Assembly (NCBI RefSeq): GCF_017356245.1
Contig: NZ_JAFMZZ010000001.1
Coordinates: 3,124,673 to 3,188,672, forward strand
Source: Bordetella petrii
GTDB lineage: Bacteria > Pseudomonadota > Gammaproteobacteria > Burkholderiales > Burkholderiaceae_B
DNA length: 64,000 nt
Direction of reading: 5' to 3'
Each line of letters opens with the position of its first letter. Positions within the stretch are counted from its first letter, which is position 1. Positions 8,051 through 17,285 of this stretch are shown here, piece after piece. The notes under the pieces were generated by a model. The model was not told where the DNA came from, searched no databases, and saw nothing but the letters and a program-made list of their open reading frames with translations. The position numbers and the translations under genes were made by a program.

Positions 8051-9271
8051 TTGCAGCCGCTGTTATCGAATATCAAGGTGCTGGACCTGAGCCGCGTGCT
8101 GGCGGGGCCCTGGGCCAGCCAGATCCTGGCGGACCTGGGCGCCGACGTCATCAAGGTCGAACGCCCGGGGCGCGGCGACGACACCCGCTCGTGGGGCCCG
8201 CCTTTCCTGAAGGATGAAGCCGGCGCCGACACGGCCGACGGCGCCTATTTCATTGCCACCAATCGCGGCAAGCGCTCCATTACGCTGGACCTGCAGACGC
8301 CCGAAGGCCAGGAACTGGTCAGGACGCTGTGCCGCGACGCCGACGTGGTGCTGGAAAACTACAAGGTAGGCACGCTGGCGCGACTGGGGCTGGACTACGC
8401 GGCGCTGTCCGCCATCAACCCGCGCCTGGTGTACTGCTCGGTAACGGGCTTTGGCCAGACCGGCCCGCGCGCGGCCGAACCCGCCTATGACTTCCTGATC
8501 CAGGCCATGGGCGGCCTGATGAGCGTAACCGGCGAACGCGACGACAAGCCCGGCGGCGGCCCGCAGAAAGTGGGCGTGCCCATCGTCGACCTCAGCACCG
8601 GCGTCTATGCGGCGCTGGGCATCGTGGCCGCGCTCCTGCGCCGCACGCAGACCGGCCGGGGCGAATACGTCGACGTCGCCATGCTGGACGTGCAGGTGGG
8701 CCTGCTGGCCAACCAGGCGATGAATTTCCTGCTGGGCAACCGCGTGCCGCGCCGCACCGGCACCGCGCACCCCAACATCCAGCCGCAGCGCACCTTCAGC
8801 TGCGCCGACGGCGACATCGTGATCGTGGTGGGCAACGATGCGCAGTTCGCCACCCTGTGCGATGTGATCGGCCAGCCGGCGCTGGCGCGCGACGCGCGCT
8901 ACGCCACCAATGGCCAGCGCGTGAAGAACCAGGCCAGCCTGGATCCGGTGCTGGACGCCGCTCTGGCCAGCCGGCCGCGCGCGCACTGGCTGAGCAGGCT
9001 CAAGCAGGCGGGCGTGCCGGCCGGCTCGATCAACACCGTGCCCGAAGTGTTCGACGACCCGCAGGTCGTGCACCGCGACATGCTGCGCCGGCTGCCGCAT
9101 CCGGTGGCGGGCTCGGTGCCGCAGGTCATGAGCCCCCTGCGCTTCGGCGGCGCCAGCCTGCGCGTGGACCGCGCGCCGCCGCTGCTGGGCGAGCACACCG
9201 AGCAAGTGCTGGGCGAACTCGGCCTGAGCGCCGGGCAGATCCAGAGCCTGCGCGACCGCGACATCATCTGA
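8051..9271 (+). CDS. CoA-transferase family III (CaiB/BaiF), first copy
   Basis: Transfers CoA between carboxylic acids. 406 residues from a TTG start chosen because AAGGAG at 8039-8044 sits 6 bases upstream and the product then begins like its paralog at 10119. Family marks: IKVLDLSRVLAGPWASQILADLGADVIKVERPGRGDD, YCSVTGFGQTGP, and the catalytic Asp at about 180 in VGVPIVDLSTGVYAALG. It opens an operon with an enoyl-CoA hydratase, a second CoA-transferase, a double acyl-CoA dehydrogenase and a Bug protein, so it probably activates or cycles the imported acid. A longer ORF from TTG 7994 is less likely. Confidence 0.9.
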   Translation: MQPLLSNIKVLDLSRVLAGPWASQILADLGADVIKVERPGRGDDTRSWGPPFLKDEAGADTADGAYFIATNRGKRSITLDLQTPEGQELVRTLCRDADVVLENYKVGTLARLGLDYAALSAINPRLVYCSVTGFGQTGPRAAEPAYDFLIQAMGGLMSVTGERDDKPGGGPQKVGVPIVDLSTGVYAALGIVAALLRRTQTGRGEYVDVAMLDVQVGLLANQAMNFLLGNRVPRRTGTAHPNIQPQRTFSCADGDIVIVVGNDAQFATLCDVIGQPALARDARYATNGQRVKNQASLDPVLDAALASRPRAHWLSRLKQAGVPAGSINTVPEVFDDPQVVHRDMLRRLPHPVAGSVPQVMSPLRFGGASLRVDRAPPLLGEHTEQVLGELGLSAGQIQSLRDRDII

Positions 9272-9289
9272 CACTGAACGGGAACCACC

Positions 9290-10087
9290 ATGAACATGCC
9301 TGAAGCCCTGGCCGGCCCCTACACCGCGCTGGACGTCACCCTGGACGGCGGCGTGGCCGTCGTCCTGCTGGCCAATCCGCCGGTGAACGCGCTGTCCACC
9401 GACATGATGAACGAGCTGTCCTGGGTGCTGGACCGCATTTCCGAAACGCCCGAGGTCCGCGCGGTGGTGTTGTCCGGGCAGGGCAAGACCTTCTGCGCCG
9501 GCGCCGACCTGAAGAACCGCGCCGCCACGATCAAGAGCCCCGGCGACCTGCCCCAGCATTCGCGGCGCACCCGCGAATGCTTCCACGCCATCCGCGAATG
9601 CGCCAAGCCGGTGGTGGGCGCCATCAACGGCGCGGCGCTGGGCGCGGGCCTGGCCATGGTGGCCTCGTGCGACATCCTGGTGGCGGCCTCGACCGCCACG
9701 GTGGGCCTGCCCGAAATCAACGTGGGCCTTCTCGGCGGCGGCCGGCACGGCATGCGGCTGTTCAGCCACTCGCGCCTGCGGCGCATGATGCTGACCGGCC
9801 TGCGCATCGACGGCGATGAACTCTACCGGCTGGGCGTCGTCGAGGCCTCGGTGCCGCCCGATGCGCTGATGGCCGAGGCGATGGCGCTGGCGCGCGAGCT
9901 GGCGTCCAAGAGCCCGCTTGCCACGGTGCTGGCCAAGCAGACGCTCAACGCCATCGAAGACATGAGCCTGCGCGACGGCTACCGCTACGAACAGGACATG
10001 ACGGCGGCCATCGCCAAGACCGCCGACGCGCGGGAAGCGCGGCAGGCCTTCCTGGAAAAGCGCGCGCCCGTCTTCCAGGGCCGCTAG
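9290..10087 (+). CDS. Enoyl-CoA hydratase/isomerase family protein
   Basis: 265 residues of the crotonase superfamily. Oxyanion-hole motifs are SGQGKTFCAGADLK at about 62-75 and NGAALGAGLAMVASCDILVA, with LPEINVGLLGGGRHGM where hydratases carry their first glutamate. The usual Pro-Gly-x-Gly-Gly becomes Leu-Gly-Gly-Gly-Arg, so the exact reaction (hydratase, isomerase or hydrolase) is open. It lies 18 bases after the first CoA-transferase and 31 before the second. Confidence 0.9.
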   Translation: MNMPEALAGPYTALDVTLDGGVAVVLLANPPVNALSTDMMNELSWVLDRISETPEVRAVVLSGQGKTFCAGADLKNRAATIKSPGDLPQHSRRTRECFHAIRECAKPVVGAINGAALGAGLAMVASCDILVAASTATVGLPEINVGLLGGGRHGMRLFSHSRLRRMMLTGLRIDGDELYRLGVVEASVPPDALMAEAMALARELASKSPLATVLAKQTLNAIEDMSLRDGYRYEQDMTAAIAKTADAREARQAFLEKRAPVFQGR

Positions 10088-10118
10088 CCGCGCCCGCCCC
10101 GACATCCAAGGAGACATC

Positions 10119-11342
10119 ATGGCAGGAGCGCTCGAAGGCGTGAAAGTGCTGGACTTGAGCCGCGTATTCTCAGGCCCCTGGGCCGCGCAGATGCTGGCCG
10201 ACTTCGGCGCCGAAGTCATCAAGGTAGAACGGCCCGGCCGCGGCGACGACGTGCGCCACCAGGGCTACCCCATGCCGGGCCCCGATGGCGCCCCCAGCGG
10301 CGAAACCTCGTCGTTCGTGGCGATGAACCGCGGCAAGCGGTCGCTGACCATCGACATGTCGCGCCCGCAAGGCCAGGCGCTGATCCGGCGCCTGGCGCAG
10401 AACACGGACATCGTCATCGAGAACTTCAAGGCCGGCGACCTGCGCCGCTACGGACTGGACTACGCCTCGCTGGCGGAACTGAATCCGCGGCTGGTGTATT
10501 GCTCGATCACCGGCTTCGGCCAGGACGGCCCGTACAGCCACCTGCCCGGCTATGACCCGATTTTCCAGTCAATGAGCGGCCTGATGAGCGTGACCGGCGT
10601 GCCCGACGGCGAGCCTGGCGCCGGGCCGGTAAAGGCCGGTTATTCGGTGTCCGACCTGACCGCGGGGTTCTATGCCGTGTGCGCCATTCTTGCCGCCCTG
10701 CGCCATCGCGACCAGGTGTCGGGCCGCGGGCAGCACATCGACCTGGCCCTGCTCGACGCGCAGATCGCCGCCATGTCGCACATCGGCATGAACTACCTGG
10801 CCAGCGGCAAGCTGCCGGCGCGCATGGGCTCGTCGTCGCAGATTACCGCGCCGTTCCGTGCCTTTGCCTGCCAGGACGGGCATCTGATGGTGGCGGTGGG
10901 CAACGACTCGCAGTTCCAGAGTTTCTGCCGCGTGATCGGCCTGCCCGGGCTGGCGCAAGACCCGCGCTTCGACACCAACCCCCGGCGCGCGGCGGCCCAG
11001 GCCGAACTGTCGGCGCTGATCGAACCGGCCCTGCTCACCCGCAAGGTCGCCGACTGGAATACCCGGCTGGAACAGGCCAAGGTGCCCTGCGGCCCCATCT
11101 ACACCCTGGACCAGGTATTTGAAGACCCGCAAGTCCGGCATCGCCAGGTGCTGGGCCACATGCCGCATCCGCGCCTGGGCGACATGCCTTTCGTGCGCAA
11201 TCCCATCCATTTCTCGGCCACTCCCATCCAGGCCGGGTTGCCGCCGCCCCTGCTGGGCGAGCACAGCGCCGCCGTGCTGAAGGCCGAACTGGGCCTGGAC
11301 GAAACGGAAATCGCGCAACTGCGGGCAGAAGGCATCATATGA
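10119..11342 (+). CDS. CoA-transferase family III (CaiB/BaiF), second copy
   Basis: 407 residues, colinear with the first CoA-transferase (VKVLDLSRVFSGPWAAQMLADFGAEVIKVERPGRGDD, YCSITGFGQDGP, catalytic Asp at about 179 in AGYSVSDLTAGFYA). Two diverged paralogs in one operon suggest either a heteromeric enzyme or two activation steps, for example an entry acid and a downstream intermediate. AAGGAGA lies just upstream of the ATG. The stop overlaps the next start by 4 bases (ATGA). Confidence 0.9.
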   Translation: MAGALEGVKVLDLSRVFSGPWAAQMLADFGAEVIKVERPGRGDDVRHQGYPMPGPDGAPSGETSSFVAMNRGKRSLTIDMSRPQGQALIRRLAQNTDIVIENFKAGDLRRYGLDYASLAELNPRLVYCSITGFGQDGPYSHLPGYDPIFQSMSGLMSVTGVPDGEPGAGPVKAGYSVSDLTAGFYAVCAILAALRHRDQVSGRGQHIDLALLDAQIAAMSHIGMNYLASGKLPARMGSSSQITAPFRAFACQDGHLMVAVGNDSQFQSFCRVIGLPGLAQDPRFDTNPRRAAAQAELSALIEPALLTRKVADWNTRLEQAKVPCGPIYTLDQVFEDPQVRHRQVLGHMPHPRLGDMPFVRNPIHFSATPIQAGLPPPLLGEHSAAVLKAELGLDETEIAQLRAEGII

Positions 11343-13681
11343 GCCAGGCCGATACCGCACTGATCGAGGCCGTACGCGACAGCGCGCGCGATTTCCTGCG
11401 GCGCCGCGACCAGAAACAGCGCAAGCGCCTGGGCGCCCCGCCCGACCGCGGCTACTGGCGCGAGATCGCCGAGGTCGGCTGGCTGGGCATGGCCGTGCCC
11501 GAACCGCTGGGCGGCCTGGGCCTGGGCTGGCATGCCATGGCGGCTGTCATGGAAGAAGCCGGGCGCGCGCAGCTGCCCGAGCCCCTGGTGGCATCGGCCG
11601 TGCTGCCGGGCGCCGTGCTGGCGCGGCTGCATGACGAAACCGGCGCCGGCGCGCGCCGGCGCCTGCTGCAGGACCTTTGCGCCGGCGCGCGCATCGTCGG
11701 GCTGGCCTGGCAGGAAACCGACGGCCAGCTGGAAGCCGGCGAAGCCACGGGCGCGTTCGGCGTCAGCGCCGCCTTGCGCGAAAACGCCTATGTGCTCAAC
11801 GGTGAAAAGCGCCACGTCATTCCGGGCGACGGCGTGGACGGCTGGCTGGTGTCCGCCGATGGCGAACAGGGGCCGGCGCTGTTCTACGTAGCCGCCGGCA
11901 CCCCCGGTGTCACCGCCACGGTTTATGCGCGCGCCGACGGCACGCGCGCCTGCCACCTGGCGCTGGAATCGGCCGCGGTACCGCCGGATGCCCTGCTGGC
12001 GCGGCAGGGCGTGCTGGACGCCATCGATGCGGCGCTGGATCTGGGGCGGCTGATGCAGGCCGCCGAGCTGGCCGGGGCCGCGCGCCAGGTCCTGGCCGAT
12101 TCGGTGGCCTACCTGAATACGCGCCAGCAGTTCGGCCGGCCCCTGGCCTCGTTCCAGGCCCTGCAGCATCGCCTGGTGGACGCGGCCATGCAGGTAGAGC
12201 TGGCCGCCAACAGCCTGCTGAACGCGCTTGACGGGCTGGACGAACTCGCGGACGCGGACGGCGCCGCAGCCCGCGCCGCCGCCAGCCGCGTGAAGGCGCG
12301 CGCCGCGCGGGCCGGCCTGGAAGCCGCCCGCCTGGCGGTGCAACTGCACGGCGCCATCGGCTACACAGACGAATGCGACGTCAGCCTGTATCTCCGCCAC
12401 GCGCTGCACCTGGCGGCATGGCTGGGCAACGCCACCGCGCACCGCCAGCGCTTCGGCGCCCTGGCGCCCGCCCCCGCCGCGCCGGACATTGACGACGACC
12501 CGCAGGACACGGCCGCCGCCCAGGCGTTTCCCTGCCGGGCCGACTGGAACGCCATGCCCGAGGCCGAATTCCGCGCCATGCTGCGGCGCTTCTTCCGCGC
12601 GCACTATCCGGCCCATCTGCGCCATGTGCCATGGCGCCTGCACTGGGACGAGATCAAAGACTGGTACTACACCCTGTCGCGCCAGGGCTGGATCGCCCCT
12701 TCCTGGCCGCGTGAGCACGGCGGCATGGCGCTGTCGCCGGCCCGCCTGATCGCCTACATCGAAGAAGCCGAACGCTACGGCGTGGCGCGCGCGCCCGATC
12801 AGGGGCTGGTGATGCTCGGCCCCATCCTGCTGCGCTACGGCACCCAGGCGCAGCGCGACCGCTTCCTGCCCGGCATCCTGTCCGGCCAGGACGTGTGGGC
12901 GCAGGGCTACTCGGAACCCGGCGCCGGCTCGGACCTCGCCGCGCTGCGCTGCGAGGCGCTCATCGACGGCGACGACCTGATCGTCACCGGGCAGAAAACC
13001 TGGTCCACGCTGGCGCAGGACGCCACCCACATGTTCATGCTGGTGCGCACCGACAAAACGGTGAAGAAGCAGGCCGGCATCAGCTTCCTGCTGGTCGACC
13101 TGCGCAGCCCGGGCATCAGCCGCCGCCCGATCCGCACGCTGGCCGGCCATGAAGAATTCTGCGAAGTGTTCTTCGACCAGGTGCGCGTGCCGCGCGCCAA
13201 CCTGGTGGGCGAGCTCAATGCCGGCTGGGGCATCGCCAAGGCGCTGCTGGGTTTCGAGCGGCTGTTCAGCGGCAGCCCCAAGCATGCCAACCACGCCCTG
13301 CAGCAGATTTTCAGCGTGGCCCGCCAGCGCGGGCTGCTGGCCGATCCGGCCTTCGCCGACCGGCTGGCCGAGCTGCGGCTGGACGCCGCCGACCTGACCG
13401 CCATGTACGAGGTGTTCGCCGACATGGCGCGCGCCGGCCGGCCCCTGCCGCCCGAACTGTCGCTGCTGAAGATCTGGGCCACCGAAACGCACGAGCGGCT
13501 GGGCGCGCTGCTGATCCAGGCAAGCGAGGAATACGGCGGCGCGGCCATGGCGCAAAGCCATGGCCGGGTGTACGCGCTGGCCCCGTACATCAACGCAATG
13601 GCCGCCACGATTTTCAGCGGCACCAACGAGATACAACGCAACATCTACGCCAAGCAGGTGCTGGGCCTGCAAGGCGCATGA
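11339..13681 (+). CDS. Fused double acyl-CoA dehydrogenase
   Basis: 780 residues, twice the normal length of about 380. Residues 1 to about 375 form one acyl-CoA dehydrogenase unit (VGWLGMAVPEPLGGLGLGW, NTRQQFGRPLASFQALQHRLVD, QLHGAIGYTDECDVSLYLR). Residues about 395-780 form the second (GWIAPSWPREHGGMALSP, GYSEPGAGSDLAALR, TGQKTWSTLAQDA, FSGTNEIQRNIYAKQVLG). The first unit lacks a clear TEP-AGSD FAD segment and its active site looks weaker, so the fusion may mimic alpha2beta2 dehydrogenases of sterol and side-chain catabolism, in which one subunit supplies only part of the site. It probably catalyses the alpha,beta-desaturation in this operon. Confidence 0.9.
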   Translation: MSQADTALIEAVRDSARDFLRRRDQKQRKRLGAPPDRGYWREIAEVGWLGMAVPEPLGGLGLGWHAMAAVMEEAGRAQLPEPLVASAVLPGAVLARLHDETGAGARRRLLQDLCAGARIVGLAWQETDGQLEAGEATGAFGVSAALRENAYVLNGEKRHVIPGDGVDGWLVSADGEQGPALFYVAAGTPGVTATVYARADGTRACHLALESAAVPPDALLARQGVLDAIDAALDLGRLMQAAELAGAARQVLADSVAYLNTRQQFGRPLASFQALQHRLVDAAMQVELAANSLLNALDGLDELADADGAAARAAASRVKARAARAGLEAARLAVQLHGAIGYTDECDVSLYLRHALHLAAWLGNATAHRQRFGALAPAPAAPDIDDDPQDTAAAQAFPCRADWNAMPEAEFRAMLRRFFRAHYPAHLRHVPWRLHWDEIKDWYYTLSRQGWIAPSWPREHGGMALSPARLIAYIEEAERYGVARAPDQGLVMLGPILLRYGTQAQRDRFLPGILSGQDVWAQGYSEPGAGSDLAALRCEALIDGDDLIVTGQKTWSTLAQDATHMFMLVRTDKTVKKQAGISFLLVDLRSPGISRRPIRTLAGHEEFCEVFFDQVRVPRANLVGELNAGWGIAKALLGFERLFSGSPKHANHALQQIFSVARQRGLLADPAFADRLAELRLDAADLTAMYEVFADMARAGRPLPPELSLLKIWATETHERLGALLIQASEEYGGAAMAQSHGRVYALAPYINAMAATIFSGTNEIQRNIYAKQVLGLQGA

Positions 13682-13718
13682 CCCACGCGCGGCCATCCCG
13701 CCACAAGGAGACATCCCC

Positions 13719-14690
13719 ATGAAGAAAAAACACGCTTTCCTGGCAGCCGCCCTGGCCTTGGGCGCGGCGCTGGCGCCGGGCGCGCAGGCCGCGCAAGCCT
13801 GGCCTGACCAGCCTATCCGCCTGATCGTGCCCTATCCTCCCGGCGGCTCGGTCGACAATCTGGCGCGGCTGCTCGCCCCAACACTGGGGCAGAAACTGGG
13901 GCAGACCATCGTGGTCGAGAACCGCGCCGGCGCATCCGGCACCATCGGCGTGGACGCCACCGTGCGCGGCACGCCCGACGGCAGTGTGTTCGGCTTCGGC
14001 GTGCCGGGCGCGATCTCGGGCCTGCCGCACGTCATGAAGGTGCCGTACGACGTGTCGCGAATTCAGTACGTCTCGCTGGTGGCGCGCATTCCCATGGTGT
14101 TCGTGGTGAATCCTTCCATGCCCGAGACCACCCTGCCCGCCTTCATTGCCACAGCGAAGCAGCACCCAGGCAAGTACAACTACGGGTCGGCGGGCAATGT
14201 CACCACGCCGCACCTGGGCGCCGAACTGCTCAGGCAGGAAACCGGCATCGACATCATGCATGTGCCTTACAAGGGCGCCGCGCCGGCGGTTACCGCGCTG
14301 CTGGCCAACGAAGTGCAGCTGTTCCTGGGCGATGCGTCGGCCGTGCTCAGCTTCATCAAGGCCGGCAAGCTGCGCGCCCTGGCCGTGGGCAGCCCCGAGC
14401 GCTTCGAGGGCCTGCCCGATGTGCCCACCACCAAGGAACTGGGGCTGCCCGGCGTGGCGGTCGAATCGAACTACGGCGTGATCGCGCCCACCGGCACGCC
14501 GCCCGACATCGTCAACCGCATGGCCGAGGCCATTGCACAGTCGTTGAAAGACCCGGAACTGCGCCGCAAGATGATCGACCAGGGCGCGGTTCCGCAGGCC
14601 ACCACGCCGGACGAATACCGCAAGCTGATGCAGGCCGAATCGCGCAAATGGGGCGAGGTCATCCGACGCGGCAAGCTGGGGCTGCAGTAG
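13719..14690 (+). CDS. Bug/TctC-family periplasmic binding protein (acyl-CoA cassette)
   Basis: 323 residues: signal peptide MKKKHAFLAAALALGAALAPGAQA, then PDQPIRLIVPYPPGGSVDNLARLLAP, VVENRAGASGTIGVDATV, a TPDG loop and a NYGSAGNVTTPHLGAELL segment, the recurrent Bug-family pattern. Proteins of this family bind carboxylates, amides or amino acids for tripartite (TctABC) uptake. No tctA or tctB is nearby. As the last gene of the CoA-transferase/dehydrogenase operon, 37 bases after the dehydrogenase, it probably binds the acid degraded by that operon. A strong terminator follows at 14701. Confidence 0.93.
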   Translation: MKKKHAFLAAALALGAALAPGAQAAQAWPDQPIRLIVPYPPGGSVDNLARLLAPTLGQKLGQTIVVENRAGASGTIGVDATVRGTPDGSVFGFGVPGAISGLPHVMKVPYDVSRIQYVSLVARIPMVFVVNPSMPETTLPAFIATAKQHPGKYNYGSAGNVTTPHLGAELLRQETGIDIMHVPYKGAAPAVTALLANEVQLFLGDASAVLSFIKAGKLRALAVGSPERFEGLPDVPTTKELGLPGVAVESNYGVIAPTGTPPDIVNRMAEAIAQSLKDPELRRKMIDQGAVPQATTPDEYRKLMQAESRKWGEVIRRGKLGLQ

Positions 14691-14700
14691 GCGCGCTTGC

Positions 14701-14733
14701 GCCGCCGGGCGCCCCCAGGCGCCCGGCGGCTTT
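14701..14733 (+). terminator. Rho-independent terminator after the acyl-CoA/Bug operon
   Basis: A perfect 13-bp GC-rich stem (14701-14713 with 14718-14730), loop CCCA, followed by TTT. It lies 10 bases after the Bug stop and separates the operon from the LysR gene at 14774. Confidence 0.8.
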
Positions 14734-14773
14734 GCCGTATAGTGTGCTCGCGTATTCCATCCTCACAGCCACC

Positions 14774-15736
14774 ATGCCTTCCGCCAAAGCCACGGGCCCC
14801 AGCCTGGACCTGACCGCCGACCTGCATAAATGGCGCGCCTTCGTCGCCATCGCCGAACTGGGCAGCATCACGCGCGCCGCGCTGCACCTGGACCAGGACC
14901 AATCGGTGCTGAGCCGCCGCATCAACGCGCTGGAGCGCGAATGCAATGCGCGGCTGTTCAACCGCACCGGCCGCGGCGTGCATTTGTCCGAAGTGGGCGA
15001 GCGGCTGTTTCCGCTGGTGCGCACCCTGCTCGAAGACGCCGAACGGCTCGAGCTCGAAGTCAACGGCCAGGCGCGCGAGCCGGCCGGCGAAGTCACGCTG
15101 GGGCTGCTGCCTTCTACCGCGCATCCGCTCATCCGCATGCTGTTCTCGCGGCTGCGCAAGCAATTTCCCAAGGTGCACCTGAAAATCTTCGAAGGCTCGA
15201 GCGGCCAGATCGAAGAATGGCTGACCGACAGCCGCGTCGACATCGCCATCCTGTACCGCTATGCCGAGAAATGCCCGCCCGGCGAAACCGCCCTGGGCTA
15301 TGTGGATTCGTACCTGATCGGCGCGCCGGGCGACGCACGCACCCAGGCCGGCGAGATCCGCTTCGACGAACTGGACGGCCTGCCGTTCATCCTGCCCGGC
15401 GCGCCCAATGGCCTGCGCAACACCCTGGACGGCCTGGCCCGCGCGCGCAAGATCGCCATCGCGCCACTGATCGAAGCCGACTCGCTACCGCTGATGAAAT
15501 CCATCGTCGAGCACGAGCAGATGTACACCGTGCTGCCCCTGCACGCGGTATGGCAGGAAGTCCAGGAAGGGCGCCTGAGCGTTGCCGCGCTGCGCGACCC
15601 CACCATGCGGCGCATTATTTCAATGGCCTACGCGCGCAGCAAGGGCCCCGGGCGCACCGTCATGGAAGTGGCGGCGCAGATCGAGGCGCTGGCGCGCGAA
15701 ATCGGCGGCGAAGGCGTCTGGCACGTCAACCCCTGA
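14774..15736 (+). CDS. LysR-family transcriptional regulator
   Basis: 320 residues. The N-terminal winged HTH reads KWRAFVAIAELGSITRAALHLDQDQSVLSRRINALERECNARLFNRTGRGVHLSEVGERLF, at about residues 19-80. The effector domain follows (GEVTLGLLPSTAHPLI, DIAILYRYAEKCPPG, LPFILPGAPNGLRNTLDGLA). It sits between the plus-strand acyl-CoA operon and the minus-strand cassette that ends at 15749, so it could control either one. It has an independent start after the terminator. Confidence 0.92.
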   Translation: MPSAKATGPSLDLTADLHKWRAFVAIAELGSITRAALHLDQDQSVLSRRINALERECNARLFNRTGRGVHLSEVGERLFPLVRTLLEDAERLELEVNGQAREPAGEVTLGLLPSTAHPLIRMLFSRLRKQFPKVHLKIFEGSSGQIEEWLTDSRVDIAILYRYAEKCPPGETALGYVDSYLIGAPGDARTQAGEIRFDELDGLPFILPGAPNGLRNTLDGLARARKIAIAPLIEADSLPLMKSIVEHEQMYTVLPLHAVWQEVQEGRLSVAALRDPTMRRIISMAYARSKGPGRTVMEVAAQIEALAREIGGEGVWHVNP

Positions 15737-15748
15737 GCCCGCCGGCAT

Positions 15749-16651
15749 CTAGAACCCGTACAGGCGGGCCGGGTTGTCCACCCAGACCTGCCGGCGCAGC
15801 GCGTCGCTGCCCAGCCATTCCCACGCCACGTCCACCAGGGCATCGGCCGCCGGCGCCCGGGCGCCCATGCGCACGAAAGGCCAGTCCGATCCCCACAGCA
15901 CCTGGCCGGGATTGGCGGCGATGAAAGCGTCGTGCAGGTAGCGGGCGTCGGCATAGCCGGGCGCGGCGCCCACGCGGCACAGCGTCAGCTTCATCCAGAT
16001 GGCGCCGTCGGCCAGCAGCCCGCGCAGCAGCTGGAACACGGCATCTTGCGGCCCGCGCGCCGGCACCAGGCTGCCCAGGTGGTCGATGACCAGCGGCAGC
16101 CCCAGGCGGGCCAGCGCCGGCAGGTGCCGCGCATACACATCGCACGGCGCCCACAGCTGCGCGTGCAGGCCATGCTGCTTCATGCGCGGCGCCAGCGCCG
16201 CGACCTGGTCGAAGCCCACACTGCCGGGAAAGAGTTTCCCGGCCGGGTCGCGCGCCTCGACAAAGCGCAGCGCCCGCACGCCGCCGTCGTACAACGCCTG
16301 CAGTTCGGCGTCGCTGGCCTGCGCATCGGCCACCGCCACGCCGCGCAACCGGCCGCCTCCCTGCGCCAGCGCGTCCAGCAGGGCGGCCGGCTCGGTGCCG
16401 TAGGGCGCCGGCTGCACCAGCACGCCGCGCCGCGCGCCCAGGGTGTCGAGCATGGCCAGGTAGCGTTGCGCGGGCGCATCCGGCGCGGCATACGACGAGG
16501 GATGCTGCAGCGGAAAGCGGTCGTACGGCCCGAACACATGGCAGTGCGTGTCGCAGGCTCCCGGCGGCAAGGCATGGCGCGGGCGCCCCGGCATGCGCGG
16601 GGTCTCGGTGGCGGCGGGAATATACGGCGCGGCTTGCCGGTCGGCGCTCAT
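15749..16651 (-). CDS. Amidohydrolase, 2-pyrone-4,6-dicarboxylate lactonase-like
   Basis: 300 residues of the amidohydrolase_2 TIM-barrel group. Metal and active-site features: ACDTHCHVFGPYDRFPLQHPSSY at about 32-54, LPLVIDHLGS, and VLWGSDWPFVRMG with the conserved Asp near the C-terminus. This is the pattern of LigI-type lactonases and related hydrolases of aromatic ring-cleavage products. The start is fixed by a 4-base ATGA overlap with the upstream decarboxylase-like gene. The longer frame reaching 17017 is a shadow of that gene. Confidence 0.85.
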   Translation of the reverse strand: MSADRQAAPYIPAATETPRMPGRPRHALPPGACDTHCHVFGPYDRFPLQHPSSYAAPDAPAQRYLAMLDTLGARRGVLVQPAPYGTEPAALLDALAQGGGRLRGVAVADAQASDAELQALYDGGVRALRFVEARDPAGKLFPGSVGFDQVAALAPRMKQHGLHAQLWAPCDVYARHLPALARLGLPLVIDHLGSLVPARGPQDAVFQLLRGLLADGAIWMKLTLCRVGAAPGYADARYLHDAFIAANPGQVLWGSDWPFVRMGARAPAADALVDVAWEWLGSDALRRQVWVDNPARLYGF

Positions 16652-17262
16652 GATTGCTCCGGATACGGCAGCGTCGCCAGGCGGCTCAGGGCGGGCCGGC
16701 CGGCTTCGGCCGGCACATCCAGCGGCGCCGGCGCGGTGTCGGGCATGGGAATGTCGTGGGCGTTCAGGGTCATGGACACCATGGTGTAGTAGCCGATGAC
16801 GGCCGTCAGCTCCACCACGCCCGCCACGCCCCACTGCCCCACCGCCCGCGCATGAAGGTCCGGCGCCACCTGCCCGGTTTCCTGCAACTGGCGGGCATAT
16901 TCGTAGACCAGCGCGTCGGTGGGGGTGTCGAACACGGGCGCGCGCCGCGCCTGGATGGCGTCCAGCACGGCCGGCGCAATGCCGGCATCCGCCGCGGCCT
17001 GGGCGTGGATGTGCCATTCGATCTGGCTGTTCCAGCGGCGCGCCGTCACCACGATGGCCAGCTCACTGACCCGCGGCGGCAGGCTGGTGCCGAAGCGCAG
17101 CAGCGCGCCCAGCGCCTGCCAGCGCTCGGCCAGCTCGGGGTTGTGCAGCGCGGCGCGCAGCGGCCCGACCAGGCGGCCCCGGGGGCCCGAGACAATGCGC
17201 TCATAAACGCGCTTTTGCTCCTCGCTCATGGTTTCGGGGGAGGGAAACGGGATACGGCTCAT
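16648..17262 (-). CDS. Carboxymuconolactone decarboxylase family protein
   Basis: 204 residues. The family core lies at about 45-120: LVGPLRAALHNPELAERWQALGALLRFGTSLPPRVSELAIVVTARRWNSQIEWHIHAQAAADAGI. A long C-terminal helical region follows, with VVELTAVIGYYTMVSMTLNAHDI. There is no AhpD-type CxxC pair, so a peroxidase role is unlikely. Together with the downstream lactonase-like gene (4-base overlap) it suggests steps on a ring-cleavage lactone or similar compound. Confidence 0.88.
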   Translation of the reverse strand: MSRIPFPSPETMSEEQKRVYERIVSGPRGRLVGPLRAALHNPELAERWQALGALLRFGTSLPPRVSELAIVVTARRWNSQIEWHIHAQAAADAGIAPAVLDAIQARRAPVFDTPTDALVYEYARQLQETGQVAPDLHARAVGQWGVAGVVELTAVIGYYTMVSMTLNAHDIPMPDTAPAPLDVPAEAGRPALSRLATLPYPEQS

Positions 17263-17285
17263 GATGCGGTCCTTGGTCGTGCGGC

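Noticed and set aside
8063..10222. Long minus-strand frame opposite the CoA-transferase and hydratase genes
   Set aside because: Same artefact of third-position GC; the plus-strand genes have clear motifs throughout.
11099..13720. Very long minus-strand open frame opposite the double acyl-CoA dehydrogenase
   Set aside because: A shadow of GC-rich codons on the other strand; no family-like sequence, Gln/His/Gly/Arg-rich composition and no RBS.
14701..14733. Hairpin considered as a LysR operator
   Set aside because: A 13-bp GC stem with TTT right after the stop of an operon fits a terminator better.
15749..17017. Longer form of the amidohydrolase starting at 17017
   Set aside because: The upstream part runs through the carboxymuconolactone decarboxylase gene in another frame; the ATGA overlap fixes the start at 16651.
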